A stretch of 64,000 bases of DNA from Ifrita kowaldi (taxonomy: Eukaryota > Chordata > Aves > Passeriformes > Cinclosomatidae), in assembly GCA_013398055.1 (NCBI GenBank), contig VZRS01004062.1:303984-367983 (forward strand), written 5' to 3'. The first letter of the stretch is position 1. Every line of letters starts with the position of its first letter. Positions 1-13,082 of this stretch are shown one piece after another. Both the position numbers and the translations under genes were made by a program. The notes below the pieces were generated by a model that was not told the origin of the DNA, searched no databases, and was given only the letters and a program-made list of their open reading frames with translations.

Positions 1-1380
1 CAGTTAAAAGTCCAGGCTTTGTCCTGGGCAATGGATACTGCCCGAGACAAGGGGCAAAGGCTTGCAAGAATCCCTTATTTTCCCCAGGCTCTCATCCAGA
101 AACCCCCAAATGATCAGATTAAGACAGTAAAAATTCAAAATATTGCCTGTACTGACGAATACTCAATGTCCCTTACAGGAATCATACTTTTTTCTGAAAT
201 AGTGCCTATCTGCTGAGGAAAAAGAAAGCAGGCTGCAGAGAACCAGAAAGCAGCCCTCTCACAAACAATCAAGGAACTGGTTGCAAACCACTTATCAGAC
301 CCTGAGGCAACAGCCAGAAAAATGCTGGGTAGTAGAGAAAAGAAAAAAAAGATATTTCAGTTCATGCAGTTTTGCTTCTGGAAAAATGAAAGGAAACCAA
401 CAGGCAGTATTCTGGAGGTTACAAGGGCAGTGCTAGAGCAATAGCTACTACTTGGGACCAATCTATACAGCAGGGTTGATAGATACCAATTTCATATCAC
501 ACTACAGTTTTCTCATGTTAATAGAGATGCAATTAAGCAGAAAAGACTGAACTGATCAAGTCAGGTCATATCATAAACTCCCATCTGCTGATGCAGAAAT
601 AAAACATTTTACACTGTATCCGTTTCGTACTTAATTTCTGGCATTGGCTGACTGGTTGCCTCTCTACAGAAAAAAGAGCTCAGTCTGCCGATCAGCACAG
701 CTACACCTGTATCTGTAAATCCAAAAGCTCCCAGTTATATTCCCAGATGTTGTCAACGTCTATGCTAGTAAGCTCTCAAAGCATTTTCTGACATGGCTTT
801 GGCCTCTTCTCCTTGGACAGCCCCAGGTCTTGTGTGGCAGCTGGAGCATTTAAGGGACTTCTCCCAGCATGCAGCTTGGATGCAGCTACCGTCTTGTGAA
901 GTTTAAGACAGCAGAGTGCTGACAGCTCCTATCCCAGCCCCCAGGTGTTTCATTTATTTATACAGAATCATACAACAATTTTGTAATTTCTTCAGGTTTA
1001 ACCGTATCTTGAAGAATAGAGTTTTCCAGAGGTACATGACTCAAAACACATGGAGTTTTCTCCCAGTTCTTTAAGTGCGATACTGAAGGCACTGAACCAT
1101 TCATAAATTTAATTTCCTTTAGGGATTTTGTGCCCGAGATTTCATTTGCAGTAATGTTATTTTACTATCTACACTGATGTTATTGTGTTTTGAACTGGCA
1201 TAACAGACAGAAAAAATCCACATTATTTAAATAAAATAGTGGTAATGAAAAACCTTAATACTAAAGTTGTTAAGATGAAATATTAGGTAGTTCCTCATGT
1301 TAAAACGGTACAGTTGTTCTATAAAACCCACAGTCCAACCTGGCAATAGCTCCCTCTGCAAATCTGTTTTGGATAGTTAC
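1..1380. other. Intron 3' of e15 (ABCA13), incomplete
   Basis: AT-rich sequence between the e15 donor and the window edge. No exon matching the signature motif or Walker B of NBD2 is visible on the minus strand. I see no recognisable repeat. The plus-strand frame at 19-216 has no identifiable homology. Confidence 0.7.
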
Positions 1381-1531
1381 CTTATGGATATCCTGCTTTG
1401 GAATTCCACGCAGTGTGCAGTAATAATAAAGATGCTCCCAACCTGTTAAAAGTTCATCCAAGGCATCTTGCTGTGGACAATATCCAACGAGAATACCTTC
1501 AGAGCTAGCAGACAGTATATCCATCTCAGAC
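1381..1531 (-). CDS. ABCA13: ABCA13 exon e15: Q-loop of nucleotide-binding domain 2
   Basis: Seen: 151 nt after ctttaaacag, ending CATAAG|gtaact, starting in phase 2 and ending in phase 0. The shared glycine codon is followed by SEMDILSASSEGILV, then GYCPQQDALDELLTGWEHLY and YYCTLRGIPKQDIHK. Family knowledge: GYCPQ is the Q-loop, whose glutamine contacts magnesium and couples the nucleotide-binding domain to the membrane domain. LTGWEHLYYYC-LRGIP is closer to remembered ABCA13 than to ABCA12, which has a VTVEEHLYFYA-type stretch. The signature (YSGG) and Walker B exons are not in the window. Confidence 0.97.
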
Positions 1532-1890
1532 CTGTTTAAAGGAAAGAAAAAGACTTGAATGTTGCTTAACAAATCCCATAGCCCTGGGTTCCACCCTTGG
1601 GATACAAAAAAATGCATGTAGCCTCAAGCCCACAGGTAGAGGAGTTTGAGTCTCTTTGCCATGGTTACTTAGTGCAGCATCCCCCACACACAATGCACAC
1701 TTTGTGTCCCTTTTGGGTTAGCACAGCCACCAGCATGTCACTGGTGTAACTGTGTGTGTGTGTGTCAAGGTCAACAGACAAACACATGAGGAAGACAGGT
1801 CCATGAGAATTAATGCTGACCAGTTTTACTTCTTTTATGTTTTCGGTAGTAGCTGCTCTAAGGAGACACATTTCAAACCATACGGTGCTC

Positions 1891-1918
1891 ATATTGGATA
1901 TTATACTATATCCAATAT
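1891..1918. repeat. Perfect 10-bp inverted repeat
   Basis: ATATTGGATA (1891-1900) and TATCCAATAT (1909-1918) surround an 8-nt loop. The hairpin is AT-rich and in an intron. No function is implied. Confidence 0.7.
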
Positions 1919-3763
1919 TATATTCATCAAACACGTTGAATATTGAAGAGGCAGGACTTGAGAGAGGGAAGTGTTGCTGTGCATGCTTTGTGTGTCTATG
2001 CCCACACATACACATGCCTGCATTGTCTAAACAACAAGAGTAAAACAAAACACAGGATAGTAAAGTCTAGTAACTTAAAAGACAATACAGGAAAAAGTAT
2101 AAAATTATCCTGATTTAAGAGACTTTGGCCTTCACTTTGTAGCATCACAGCATTACTTGAAATTACATTCATTGCTAAGAAGCAAGCTTGATTGCAAGGG
2201 TGTCTCATTACCCATAATGACACTAAATCTATCCTATTTATTCCAACATCTAATTCAACACTCAATGACGCTGATTTACATGTACAGAAAAACCTGTCAA
2301 AATGAAGATACTTAATAATAAAAAAATCTGAGCTTTGAAAGAAAGAAGTTTTCAAAAGATTCTGAGTAACAGAATGTTTTTCCTCTTAGTGGTTCTCTGC
2401 ATTTCTGATTAAAAGAACTAAATATATGATTAATCATTTAGACACAAAGTAAATGCATTAACTGCAGGATCTACAAATACCAGCACTGGTGAAAATATAA
2501 ATATGTATCTCCTGTTAACAAGATTCAGCAGTCTGGGGAGAAAAAATTCTGCATTTTACATAAGAAACCACAGCATGAAAATATATTTTAATGCTATCTA
2601 AAGATAAATTAACATGATTATGACAAACCTTGCCATGGACTAATTAGAATGGTCCTTTGTTCTTAATGGAAAAGATATAAAATCATCATATCTTGATTGG
2701 TTTGGACGGTGCCACAGCAGTTATCTGCCTGTAGACACTTCTCTAAACAAAGAGTTAGCAAAAAGTATAAGGGTAATAGGGGAAAGAGGATAACAGAAGT
2801 GTACTTCCTCATTAATTTATATCCACTTATAGGACATGTTAAATTACTTATATACAAAATTTTTACTGGCTCAGTTTCCAGCCACACCTATGGCAAATTA
2901 AATCCTGTTTCTATGGTCATCTTTACCATAAGATATGGATTGAATAACGATGTTCTTTTTATATGACCATTCAGAAGCAGTGGATTCCTTATTTAATTAG
3001 TTCTAATATAGAGAAATACTATTCACAGTGAAATGTTATCTAGATGCTGTTGAATATAGAGAGATGTGTCTGAGGTTTGTTTTGCTAGGAAAATTCATGC
3101 ACAAGGTTTTCTTTTGGTGCAGCTGCTGTCTTTTGAGAAACAAGAGACTGGGCTTTTGGTAATATGCCAGGTTCAGTCAGAAGAGAATAAATCCCACTCA
3201 GGGGTAATTTCAGGCACATTTACTCAGCATGAACCCTGTAGCTGGATAGAAACATCTTGTCTGCAATGGGCCCCTATGATGAAGAACAAAAAGTTAGATA
3301 TTGACAGCTGCAAAAAAACAACAGACAACTAATATTCTTTAGCTAGGACTATATTAGAGCATCCTTACTCAGTTTGCATCAGGAAATAAAAAGTGTCCGC
3401 AGTGCTAATTGTACACACAGGGTTCCAGTGCTGTGCCTATGTAAAGCACCCAGTTTGAGGTGAACAGTATCCCACCCACTGACCTTCAGCTTTCATACAG
3501 TGAGGACAAAGTGAGAATGCATCATTTAATATTCTTACTCAGTTTCATCCTTATCTTGCAACTTTATCCATTAGTGCTGACCCTGAACACTTCAAGAGTT
3601 CCCATTAACACAGAGATTCTACTGTATTCACTAAACAACTCATAGACCTTTCCACCTCACTCCTCTCCCTCATCTCTGTATCCGTGAAATCAAAAACCAT
3701 CCAAGTGGAAGGCAAAAAAAAAAAGAAAAAAGCCGTGTTAGGATTCTTGTCTTTTGATCAGAC

Positions 3764-3782
3764 TTTTTTTTTTTTTTTTTTT
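3764..3782. repeat. Poly-T run, 19 nt
   Basis: Nineteen T bases. Simple repeat. Confidence 0.9.
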
Positions 3783-6700
3783 CTTAATGTGCAGTATAAT
3801 GCCTGTTCTTCCCTCATCAACATCGCTTAGTAGATTTCCAAATCAAAATCCTGGACATTATCGTTCAGTTTTGTTTAGCCAGGTCCTAATCTTTTTCTGA
3901 AGAGAGAAACAATATATATAAACAATAGATGAAAGAAAAACACATTATAATTTTTAGTTATAGTGTGTATTGTACAACATAAAACAAGTTCCCATCTTAG
4001 GAAATTGATTTTCCTTGAAATTCGGTTAATCTCTCAGATTTCAGTTTTATGGGTCTAAATTGAATGAACATTTCAAGTAGTGATGGCATGATACCAGAAA
4101 ATCTTTTCAGTAAATGATATACTGTAAATGCTTTTCCCTTTTCTTTTTTAAATTCTGATTCCATTCATTAAACTAATCATAATCCTCTTCTTCCTTAACA
4201 AACATCATTTTATATGCTATTATCAGAATCAAATTAGAAATATATTTTTTAATATTTTCTGAAATATAGATTAGGATGCAGCAAAATGCTGATTTTTTTT
4301 CTCAAGCTAGAGAAAAACAGCCTTTTATTTTCTGCTCTATTATTATCAGCATGCCAGAATTTTTCATTAGACTCTTCACATTAAAAACAAGACAACAAGA
4401 ATAAATCAGCTTATTTTATAAACAGAGAGAAAGAACATATAAGTACTGATTACAACCTCTCTCAGACTTTTGTCCATAGTTCAGTAGACACAATGAAATC
4501 TAATGTAATATCTAAAAACTATAGGGAGGAAAATAGGCTTTTACACTAACACACAACTTTCTGTATCTTCATAATAACACTGCATACTTGTTATCTTTAA
4601 ATTCTCTTAGTAATTTTGGTTACATCATCTCATCAAGTTAAGGCATAGAATATATTTGCTCCTTCATTTTTCTCCTTCATTTTTAGACTACATCCTTATG
4701 CTCAATCAATACTTCTCCTTGCTAGTTAAGTTCTCCTTCAGAGTGAACAGCTGCCACAAATGACATCACCAGAATATTTCCAGAAACCTTTATATTTTAA
4801 ATATAGCTTTAAAGTTGCAGAATTGCATTTCTAGAACTCCTTTGGAAATGGTCAACAGAACATCTGGCATCCTCAAGAAAAATAGCGGAGTCTAGCACTT
4901 GAAGCATGGAAGATTTTGTATTCCATCCCTGTCTAAGTACTTTGGTGAGAATCATGATATTTTGGTGCAAGACATCCTAAGAAAACATCCAGGACTCAGT
5001 AAGACTTCCCTTAGTGGAGTGCTCATCTCACAGTTTTGTACTATTGAGGAAAAAAACTCGACAGACTTTCAAGATACTGGGATCATAAATTAAAGCCAGA
5101 GTATTTAAAATTTTTGATTCAAAGTTGTTCCTCCACTGATCATTTAAAGGCTTTTTACATTAACCTATTTATTCTGAGTTCTTAAAGAAATCCCTGCAAT
5201 CTGATTACAGCCCTGAAGGTTTTATGGGGGTAGCATGGGGCGCTCCAGTCAGAATGCCCTTGCTGACGCTGAAAAGAAACATAACCACTGGGATGAGTGA
5301 ATATGATCTTGGACAAAACTTGTTGCCTTCTTCTGTATAAACTGGACCTGCAGTTTCCAGAAGGCCAGACTGGCTATTGCAGAACTAGACTTGGATCTTG
5401 TTTGTTACAATGGTTACCAGAATTGTCACTTATAGGTGGTTGTGGGCCGGCATTCAAAGGTAAACCTCAGTGTTGGGTTTCCAGAGACAGCTTAGTACCC
5501 TTGATATCAGTCTTACGGCTGTTCTGGGAAAAATTGTTTTGCTCTTGGCTCCACTGTGCACTTTGTTTCACTTTTATATGCTTTTTCTGCATTTTTTGAA
5601 TGCAATTAAATGCAGTGATATACATGGTACTTACAATACCATATATATATATCTGCTTCTGCAGAGAGATAAATTCCATTAATTAGTCAAAATGAAATAT
5701 AAATTTACAAACTGCAAAAGTACTTAGACATTTCATTGTACTCATAACTGCACATTCAATTCATTGCATACTAATGCTCAATTAACATTAAAATCAAGGT
5801 TAAAATATAATTAATGTAACTATAGCTTCATTATAATTAGACTAATTATACTGATATACAGTGTAAAAACAGACATTTCAGCCATTATATTGATGTAAAT
5901 TTATTCTTCCTTTCAAGTTAAGCTATTTGAATTACATTTTTAATTATTTATCAAGCTGAATATCATACCTATCAAAAGAGTCCAAGTTCTAAAATAATGA
6001 AATATTTTACTTTTCCCTCTTTGCAGAGCAGTTCTTTGGTCCTATGACTCTGTAATCCAACAGCTGAGATGACTGACACTTAATTCAAATAGAATAGGGA
6101 GTTGCTGTCATGGAGGACCTCTGTGCAGAAGGAAGATGGAAATTCATGGGGGATAAATTAATTACATGAGGAAGACTGCCAAATGCATCAGTCCTTGATG
6201 GGGCAATTTATGAACAAGATGTCACCTGGTTTATCTATTTTTTTCATATGAATCCCACTACACTCTAAATATGAACTTAAAGTCAGCTCTATTCAGCAAA
6301 GTACAACAGGAAAGACTGCAAAATAGAGGGCACCCAAAAGGCAAACAAACCACCAGTCGCATTATTCATTATTTTACATTGACCTTGACATGATGCTTAA
6401 AGGATTTTGACACTTTCTCTTCAAAGCTGTGTTTAGCTCTCCTCACTGGAGGGAGGTTTTATGACAGAGTCACTAAAGAGGGTTTAAACACAAATATAGA
6501 AAGGGGAAGAAAACAAAGCTTGGCCAATGTACACACACACAAAAGTTGAACAGATGTACGGTATCTGCTGATACATTAGCCCAGCAGACATTCAAAGACT
6601 TTGAAGACTCACTTTGTTCTCCTTTGTTTTACCACTTTGTTAAGTGTCAGCTTTGCTCTGTACATATTTAATGCAGACCTTACTTCTTCAAGCTGTTTGA

Positions 6701-8452
6701 CAGAAAAAGTAACTACAAAAATGTTTGCAGTTTCAAACACTACCTTTCATTTAGACAGCTCCCACATTGGTGGCAATCTAGTTATGGCAGCAGAGCCAAG
6801 CACGAGATAATTTTAGTCCATTTTTACTTTTAGAGCAACACCTGTGCTACAGAGAACACAAAGAACTCTTCTAAATGTCCAGCAGACCGTGCAGTTAATT
6901 ATTAAACATATTTAAGCTTCACAACTCTTTGAAAGTCTGTCAGTCTCTTAATTTCTTGTAACACCACACTTTATAAATACAATTAAACAAATGTTATTAA
7001 AATAATCTACTTTCTAGTAATTATCCTTTTTGCTTTTGATATTTCTGCCCCTTGTGAAAGATACTGCTTGTACTTCGCTATCATTATTTTACTTCCAAGC
7101 CTTCTGAAATAACTGTTTCAATACTACTTGTTCCTTTGGCACTCTTTGATATTGGGGTGGCAAATATCCCTAATATGGAGACACAATCTCTAGAAGCTAA
7201 TTACTTCTCTGTTTCATTTGCACAGATACAACACTGATAACAGCAATATTAATGAAGTACACAAAATAATAATGTGAATGGCATCATCTTCACAAGATTG
7301 GCTGTGGTTGGTGACAAACTGCTATTATTTCTCTGACTGGACTATTTTTATTGCATAACAGTAACAACTAGAATGGGCCTGCAAAGGTTATATATAAGTT
7401 GCCTAAAACATTTTCTGCAGAGGGATAGGAAAATTTTTTAAAAACACGTTTTTTGTAGACTGCTCAGCTTGTATGCTATAAATGTGCATTGGTCACACAA
7501 ATCATAGGATACAAAGTTCAGGCACATAATGAATTTAAAATATCTACTTAATTTGTAGTGCATCAAAAAGAGAAAACCCTAATTAAAACAGATCAGAAGA
7601 CTCCTCTTCCCCAAAAGCATTTCCCCATCAAGAAGAAGGTCAGGAAACACCAATTTGCAGAAAAGATGAAGTTGGCTCTAGTATTTAACAAACATTCCCA
7701 CTTATAGACACCCTGACTTATGAATCCCAGTGATACTGAAAACTGACATGCATAATACCTAGCTTCTATGGATTTTATTAGCTTTTGTTATGAAAACAGA
7801 GTTCTCTCTCAGATTCTCAGGAATAACCTCCTTTTTTTTTTTTTTATGGTATTATGCATTCAGCAAACCACCAACCTAGGGGCCAACAAATCTTTTAAAG
7901 TACTTGAAGATGTTGTGACTCTACACTTATGCCCTGTTAAAAAGGAATTTATCTCTCTGAAGTATATATTTTTTTAATTTCTTTGAGACTATAGCAGCAG
8001 TTACTTGAATGCAAGTTGATTACTGGGATGTGAGGTTCTTTCTCTATAACCCCATGCACGTCCAAGATATTGTAGGTTGACCTTCCAAAAATTCTACTTT
8101 GCGTTCAGTTTATACCTTTGATAAATCCCATCTTCCGTTTCCAGAATTGATGTTGTTCCAAGGTGCAATAGTTGTCCAACAAAGTTTGAGGCCATTTTCA
8201 GTGCACCTGCCTCAAAAAGACACTCCTGACTTCATTTTAAATTCAGTAGCAATCAGAAAAATGTATGCGTGGTGTTAGGGGCGTTTTTTTGTTTCTTTGT
8301 TTATTTGTTTTTAAACCAGAAGCTTTCAAGCATAGTTATTCAAGGAAACAGGAACTGAATTGAGGATTTTCTGCATGTAAAATTAGTTAGCTTCTCCAAT
8401 ACTTATAATAATAATTTTACATACTCAATTATTTCATCATGAAGAATACATC

Positions 8453-8688
8453 ATGAAGGTAGGGTTATATTAGATGTTAGGAAGAAATTCTTTACTGTGT
8501 GGGTGGTGAGTCACAGGAACAGGTTGCCCTGAGAAGACATGGATGCCCCATCCCTGAAAGTGTTCAAGGTTGGAAGTGTCTTTGATTAAGCTGGCCTGGT
8601 GGAAAGTGTCCCTGCCCATGGAGGGGGGTTGGAACTAGATGATCTTTAAGGTCCCTTCCAACCCAAAAGATTTTATGATTTTGTGAAG
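8453..8688 (+). mobile_element. CR1 LINE fragment, 3' end
   Basis: The sequence contains the typical CR1 3' region: a ttaggaagaaattctttactgtg-like stretch, caggttgccctgagaag, gttggaactagatgatcttt and aaggtcccttccaaccc. It ends in degenerate copies of the short terminal repeat (ttttatgattttgtga). It is 5'-truncated and non-coding. Confidence 0.9.
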
Positions 8689-10860
8689 GATCCATCAGAC
8701 TACAGTGTCTGGTCCTTTCACGGTGACAGAGGACAAAAGATGTGTTCTTTCCAGTCAAACACAAAACATGTGGGATCTACATCTAAGCTGCTGCCCAATT
8801 ATTCATCAGGAATAGCTATAAGAAGTAATGTTTTTATGGAATCTCCTTCATGACGTAAATTTTACACAAAAAATCTAGTTCTGCTGACCAACAAACATTC
8901 TGCAGCAATGACCAGCAGCTGCTTTCTTCTGCTGACTGTAGTCTCTTCTCTGTGCCAGGAACGCAAGGCTCCTGAGTACACTACCAGAGTAAGAAAAGGA
9001 GAAGGCTTCTTACCATAATATCCTCCTGCCTTCTTTTATCTGAGTCATAAATGCAAATCAATCCACCTAAAAGTCCCTGCGATGAGTAATTTTAGTTATT
9101 CTTCAGCTGCTGAGGAAGGGCTCCCCAGACCTGTTGTGGTTACCATCTCACATCTGGAAAACCCAACAAACTTGCCCCTTAGTGATTTTCAGGAGTACAG
9201 CAACACAGTGCACCATGATCTGCTCAACAGCAGTTTCCAAAATATGAAGCAAAGAACAAAGTCAGGAGGGACATAAATGTCTTCTCACAGCCTCAAATTG
9301 TTTCTCTAAGTTTAGCTACTGTGTAACAGCAGCTCTTGCTTAAGGTCGCCTTCTTGAATTAGTGTTAAGTTTTGAAACTTGCGAATATGGGTTTTACACT
9401 CACTTCAGCCACTGCAAACATAAAAAGTCCATAAACTCAATTGACACAACCATAATACAAGGTGAGAATTTGTGTTGTCAAGGGTATTTTGTACACTGAA
9501 ATTCAATTGTCTAAGGCTTTCTCTCAAGCCTCCAAAATGTGTCAAATTTCATTAACTATGTTTTAGTACATGGTAAATAACATTGCGTCTTAATATATGC
9601 TTTCATGTTGGATTTATAAAACACAGTATGGGGAATGAAAGTGACACACAGGATATCCAAGGACAGCATTTATCCTATTGTCAAAAGCCAGTAGCACACT
9701 AAAGTTGACCTCATAAGCATTTTTATCTGTTTAACCACAGGTACATAACAACAAGACTGATAAAGGGAATACAGGCATTGTTAAATTGTTTTGTAATTTT
9801 TTTCACAAAAATTCTCTTAGGGAGTTCTAAAACAATATCTCGTAGTCAGCAAATATACTGTAAATGCCAATATATAATAATAATGAATTATGTTCTTATA
9901 ACTTTATATTTGCTTTCAAGTAGATATTAAAATTTTGGAATTGTCACACCAGATCAAATCATTTGCCCAAATACAGGCCTGGGATCACATTGTACAGGGA
10001 CAGCCATATGCGATCCATGAATGCACAGGTGGGACCCAAGGCAAGTCCCATTAAAATCTACAGCAAAATACTCCTCAGAGTCTAAACAAAACTTGTGAGC
10101 TTAAATACTGCCCTCATGGCAATATTTTATTAAAAAAAACTATTACAGATTATTTTATTTCTCCAAATCTCAAATCCTCTTCAGACTCATGCTATAAACT
10201 TCTGGCCTCCATCATATCCTGGTACAAAGCCTTCCATTAGCTCCAAAGAATAACAAATGTTGATTTTTACCTAATTTTAAATCACTTCTGTTATTTTTAA
10301 TTTGGCTTTATGTCTGAAAAATTTTGTCTTCTGTTTGACAGAAAATTATACAAACGGACATATTTGAAACATTATAAATGAAAACAACCATCTAAAATTC
10401 TCTCTAACCATTTTAAAGCCTCATTCACACCTCTTCTTCTTCTCTTAAAAATAATTTTTCCAAAATCTGTTCAGTTTTTTAAAATCATTCCTGCTTTATG
10501 ATTAACATTTTTTTATGGTTTACTATGAAGGATAATGAAAAAACACACTGAAGTAAAATTAGGTTTGATAGTGGTGATATTGTAGATTTCAAAAGTGCAA
10601 ATTTTCCAGAAAACTGAATTTTGCAATGACTGAAACTACTTATTCTTTGAAGCTAAATCTGATATTCATTATCTTTGTAAAGAATTGAGGAAACACTGAC
10701 CTATGAAAGAATTTGATTTCTGAACCAAAGAAATGTAACTTGCCATTTTGAAAATCCAAAACTTCTTCCTTTAAAAATTTCTTAATTAAACTCTTGACCT
10801 GTCCTTGTCCTAAAAAATATTTTGAAATCGATATAATTTAGAAGAAGAGCCCAGAATCCA

Positions 10861-10911
10861 TTTATATATGCATATATATATATTTACTACTGACAAAAAA
10901 AAAAAAAAAAA
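10861..10911. repeat. TA repeat followed by poly-A
   Basis: Irregular TA tract (10864-10884) and a run of 17 A (10895-10911). Simple sequence. Confidence 0.85.
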
Positions 10912-11496
10912 CAAAAACAACTTTACTTCCCCTCCAGTTTTGCTGGGAAAAATGATAAGTATTGGTTACATCTAACCCAAAGTCCATTATACATTTATCA
11001 CTCCATCAGAATGATAAATCTCACCAACACTACCTCTTATCCTAATTATATAGCATATTGATCAAGTAATTAATTAATTAATGACTCTGAAGTATGTAAG
11101 TGTAAGAAAATATTTTAAAATTATCCACTTGAAGCACTGCTCATCTGCCTAAGCCTGGAAAACTTTCAGTGCGGTACTAGTACTGGGGATATATGTCCAT
11201 GCATCTTAACATACGTTGCACTTTTTTTTTTAAGTTTTAAAAGGATGTATGTTAAGTCTTCTTAGAGTTTCTCTTTTGCTACCAGACAAGTTTATTCTCA
11301 ATTAACAGAGCTGTCAAACAGAATTAAATAATGCTAAAATGCTTTTCCACAGAGACTTAACAGCAACAAAGCAATATACATTTAAAAGGGAACAAAATAG
11401 GTCCCTAGAGTATAGTATAAAGGACTGAAGACGTGCTGTCTTTGATCATGTGCATTGTCAATTAGCACTATTCTGATCAAACCCTGCATTATTTAC

Positions 11497-11606
11497 CCAG
11501 TAGGAGTCCTGATAACAGCACGTCCTGCAGATGGGATGATATCTCCAGTCAGCATCTTAAATGTTGTGCTTTTCCCAGCTCCATTTGTTCCAAGGAGTCC
11601 AAAACA
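11497..11606 (-). CDS. ABCA13: ABCA13 exon e14: Walker A of nucleotide-binding domain 2
   Basis: Seen: 110 nt after a long T tract and gatag, ending ACTGG|gtaaat, starting in phase 0 and ending in phase 2. The product starts CFGLLGTNGAGKSTTFKMLT and continues GDIIPSAGRAVIRTPT. The Walker A (P-loop) is GTNGAGKST, with lysine and the following serine/threonine intact, so ATP binding should be possible. The acceptor is unusual in having a TA-rich stretch of about 25 nt between the polypyrimidine run and AG. The e13/e14 join (GECFGLLG) is the expected ABCA sequence. Confidence 0.97.
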
Positions 11607-12889
11607 CTATCAGAGATAGATATATATATTAAAAAAAAAAGGGCAATCAATATGCTATACTGAAAAAAATAAGAAATATTACTCCTTCAAATTTCTCCCC
11701 TTTCCACATTTCCTATCATACGTCTGTAAGAAACCGTATATGGATATAAAGTGTGTGCAAATTCCCTTTCCCACAGAAAATCAGTTCAAAAAAACCCATA
11801 TATATAATATTTTGATTACCCCCTAATTACTAAAAGTGACTTATTTAGGATTCTGACCCTCCACTTAAAACCCTTCCCAACAATTAAATTCATTATTTAT
11901 CCATATTATTAGTAAATGTTACATTTGAACAGGAGGGTTTTAAGTCCTGCTTCCAAGCCCTGGCTATCAGTCCACAGAGCCAATATTTCCCAGCTTCTCA
12001 TGAGCTGCTTCGCTCTGTGCAAGCAAACACCAAACATCCAAGAGACACACCCATTCTGAACATTTATTTCAGGCCCCTAGCTGCAATTACTTTATGCTTA
12101 AGCTAGGATAGCATTCATATTACGTCTGCACATAGCCCTTTACGATTTTGAAATACCTTTGTCATGAACTTTCTTATTGATAGATAGGCTTTAATCAGCA
12201 ATAACATCCTCATGGTTACCTCAGTTACCTAACAGCTGATCAGCAAGTAGCAGGACATCACTGGACCTGTGCTGCCATGTGCAAGTTTCTCAGATCTTCC
12301 AATATTATATTAGCAACCAAGAAAGGTCTTTTCTTTCTCAGTAGCTTAGAAATTAATATCTGTAATTCCCCAAGCCATCAAAATTATGAAAAAAAAACCC
12401 CAAACACAAATCCAAATTTGTTCAGCACTAAATTCCAATTTATTGAAATAGTTTATTTGTATATGCTATATTCAAATGTACTGATGATTTCAGCATGGGA
12501 ACTAAAAGTGTGCTGTAGTGACAAATTCAGGATTCAGTCCATAGTTTGCTATTGAGTTGGGTATTCTGTTTTCTCTTTGAACACTAAAATCCTGTGCTAC
12601 CTTACTTGCTTTTTATGTTAGCCTATATTACAGTAACTTGGTAAAGATAAGCAAGAAGAAAAAAATTTAAGACTCTGATTAATGATTAACCCAAAAAACA
12701 AATGAACAGTCCCTTCTTCAGCACCACCAGAGTTTCTGCTTTCATCCAGTTCTTGATTTTCAGAAATTACTACAACTGAAATTTTTCTGCTGCTATCTAC
12801 AGATCTTTCACTGCAGACACACTATGTCTCAACAATTGCTCAGACTAAAGTGTTACTTTATAAAAGGTGAAAAAGAAAGACCCCTTTAC
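11607..12889. other. Intron e13-e14 (ABCA13)
   Basis: Intron of 1,283 nt, AT-rich. No repeat or extra exon recognised; the plus-strand frame at 12277-12555 shows no domain. Confidence 0.85.
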
Positions 12890-13082
12890 CTCTCCCCTTG
12901 GTATGCCCAAGCTTATGTTTTCCACAGCTGTGTTCTTCTTACTGAAACCTCCATAACACTTCCTGAGGTTGTACAGGAGTAGGACATCATTACCAGTTCT
13001 TCCACCAAAGAGTCGCTGACGCTCCATTTCTACATCAACATCTTCTGAAGGGCTGTCCATGCTGTTAACTGAACAGTGACCC
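12890..13082 (-). CDS. ABCA13: ABCA13 exon e13: linker and start of nucleotide-binding domain 2
   Basis: Seen: 193 nt after atcttctgttgtag, ending GGAGAG|gtaaag, starting in phase 2 and ending in phase 0. An acidic linker (SPSEDVDVEMERQRLF) is followed by GRTGNDVLLLYNLRKCYGGF and AVENISLGIPRGE. Family knowledge: in ABCA proteins the nucleotide-binding domain begins with a D-V-L-(hydrophobic)-x-(N/D)-L-x-K-x-Y strand, whose aromatic residue stacks on the ATP adenine. It continues AV(E/Q)-x-(I/L)-S-(L/F)-x-(I/V)-x-x-G(E/Q). The tyrosine in RKCYGG is the expected A-loop residue. Confidence 0.96.

Larger units (their letters stand above)
1532..11496. other. Intron e14-e15 (ABCA13)
   Basis: Intron of 9,965 nt with compatible phase-2 boundaries. 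It holds a CR1 fragment (8453-8688), a 19-nt T run (3764-3782), a TA/poly-A patch (10861-10911) and a small hairpin (1891-1918). No other coding or RNA gene is supported. Confidence 0.85.
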
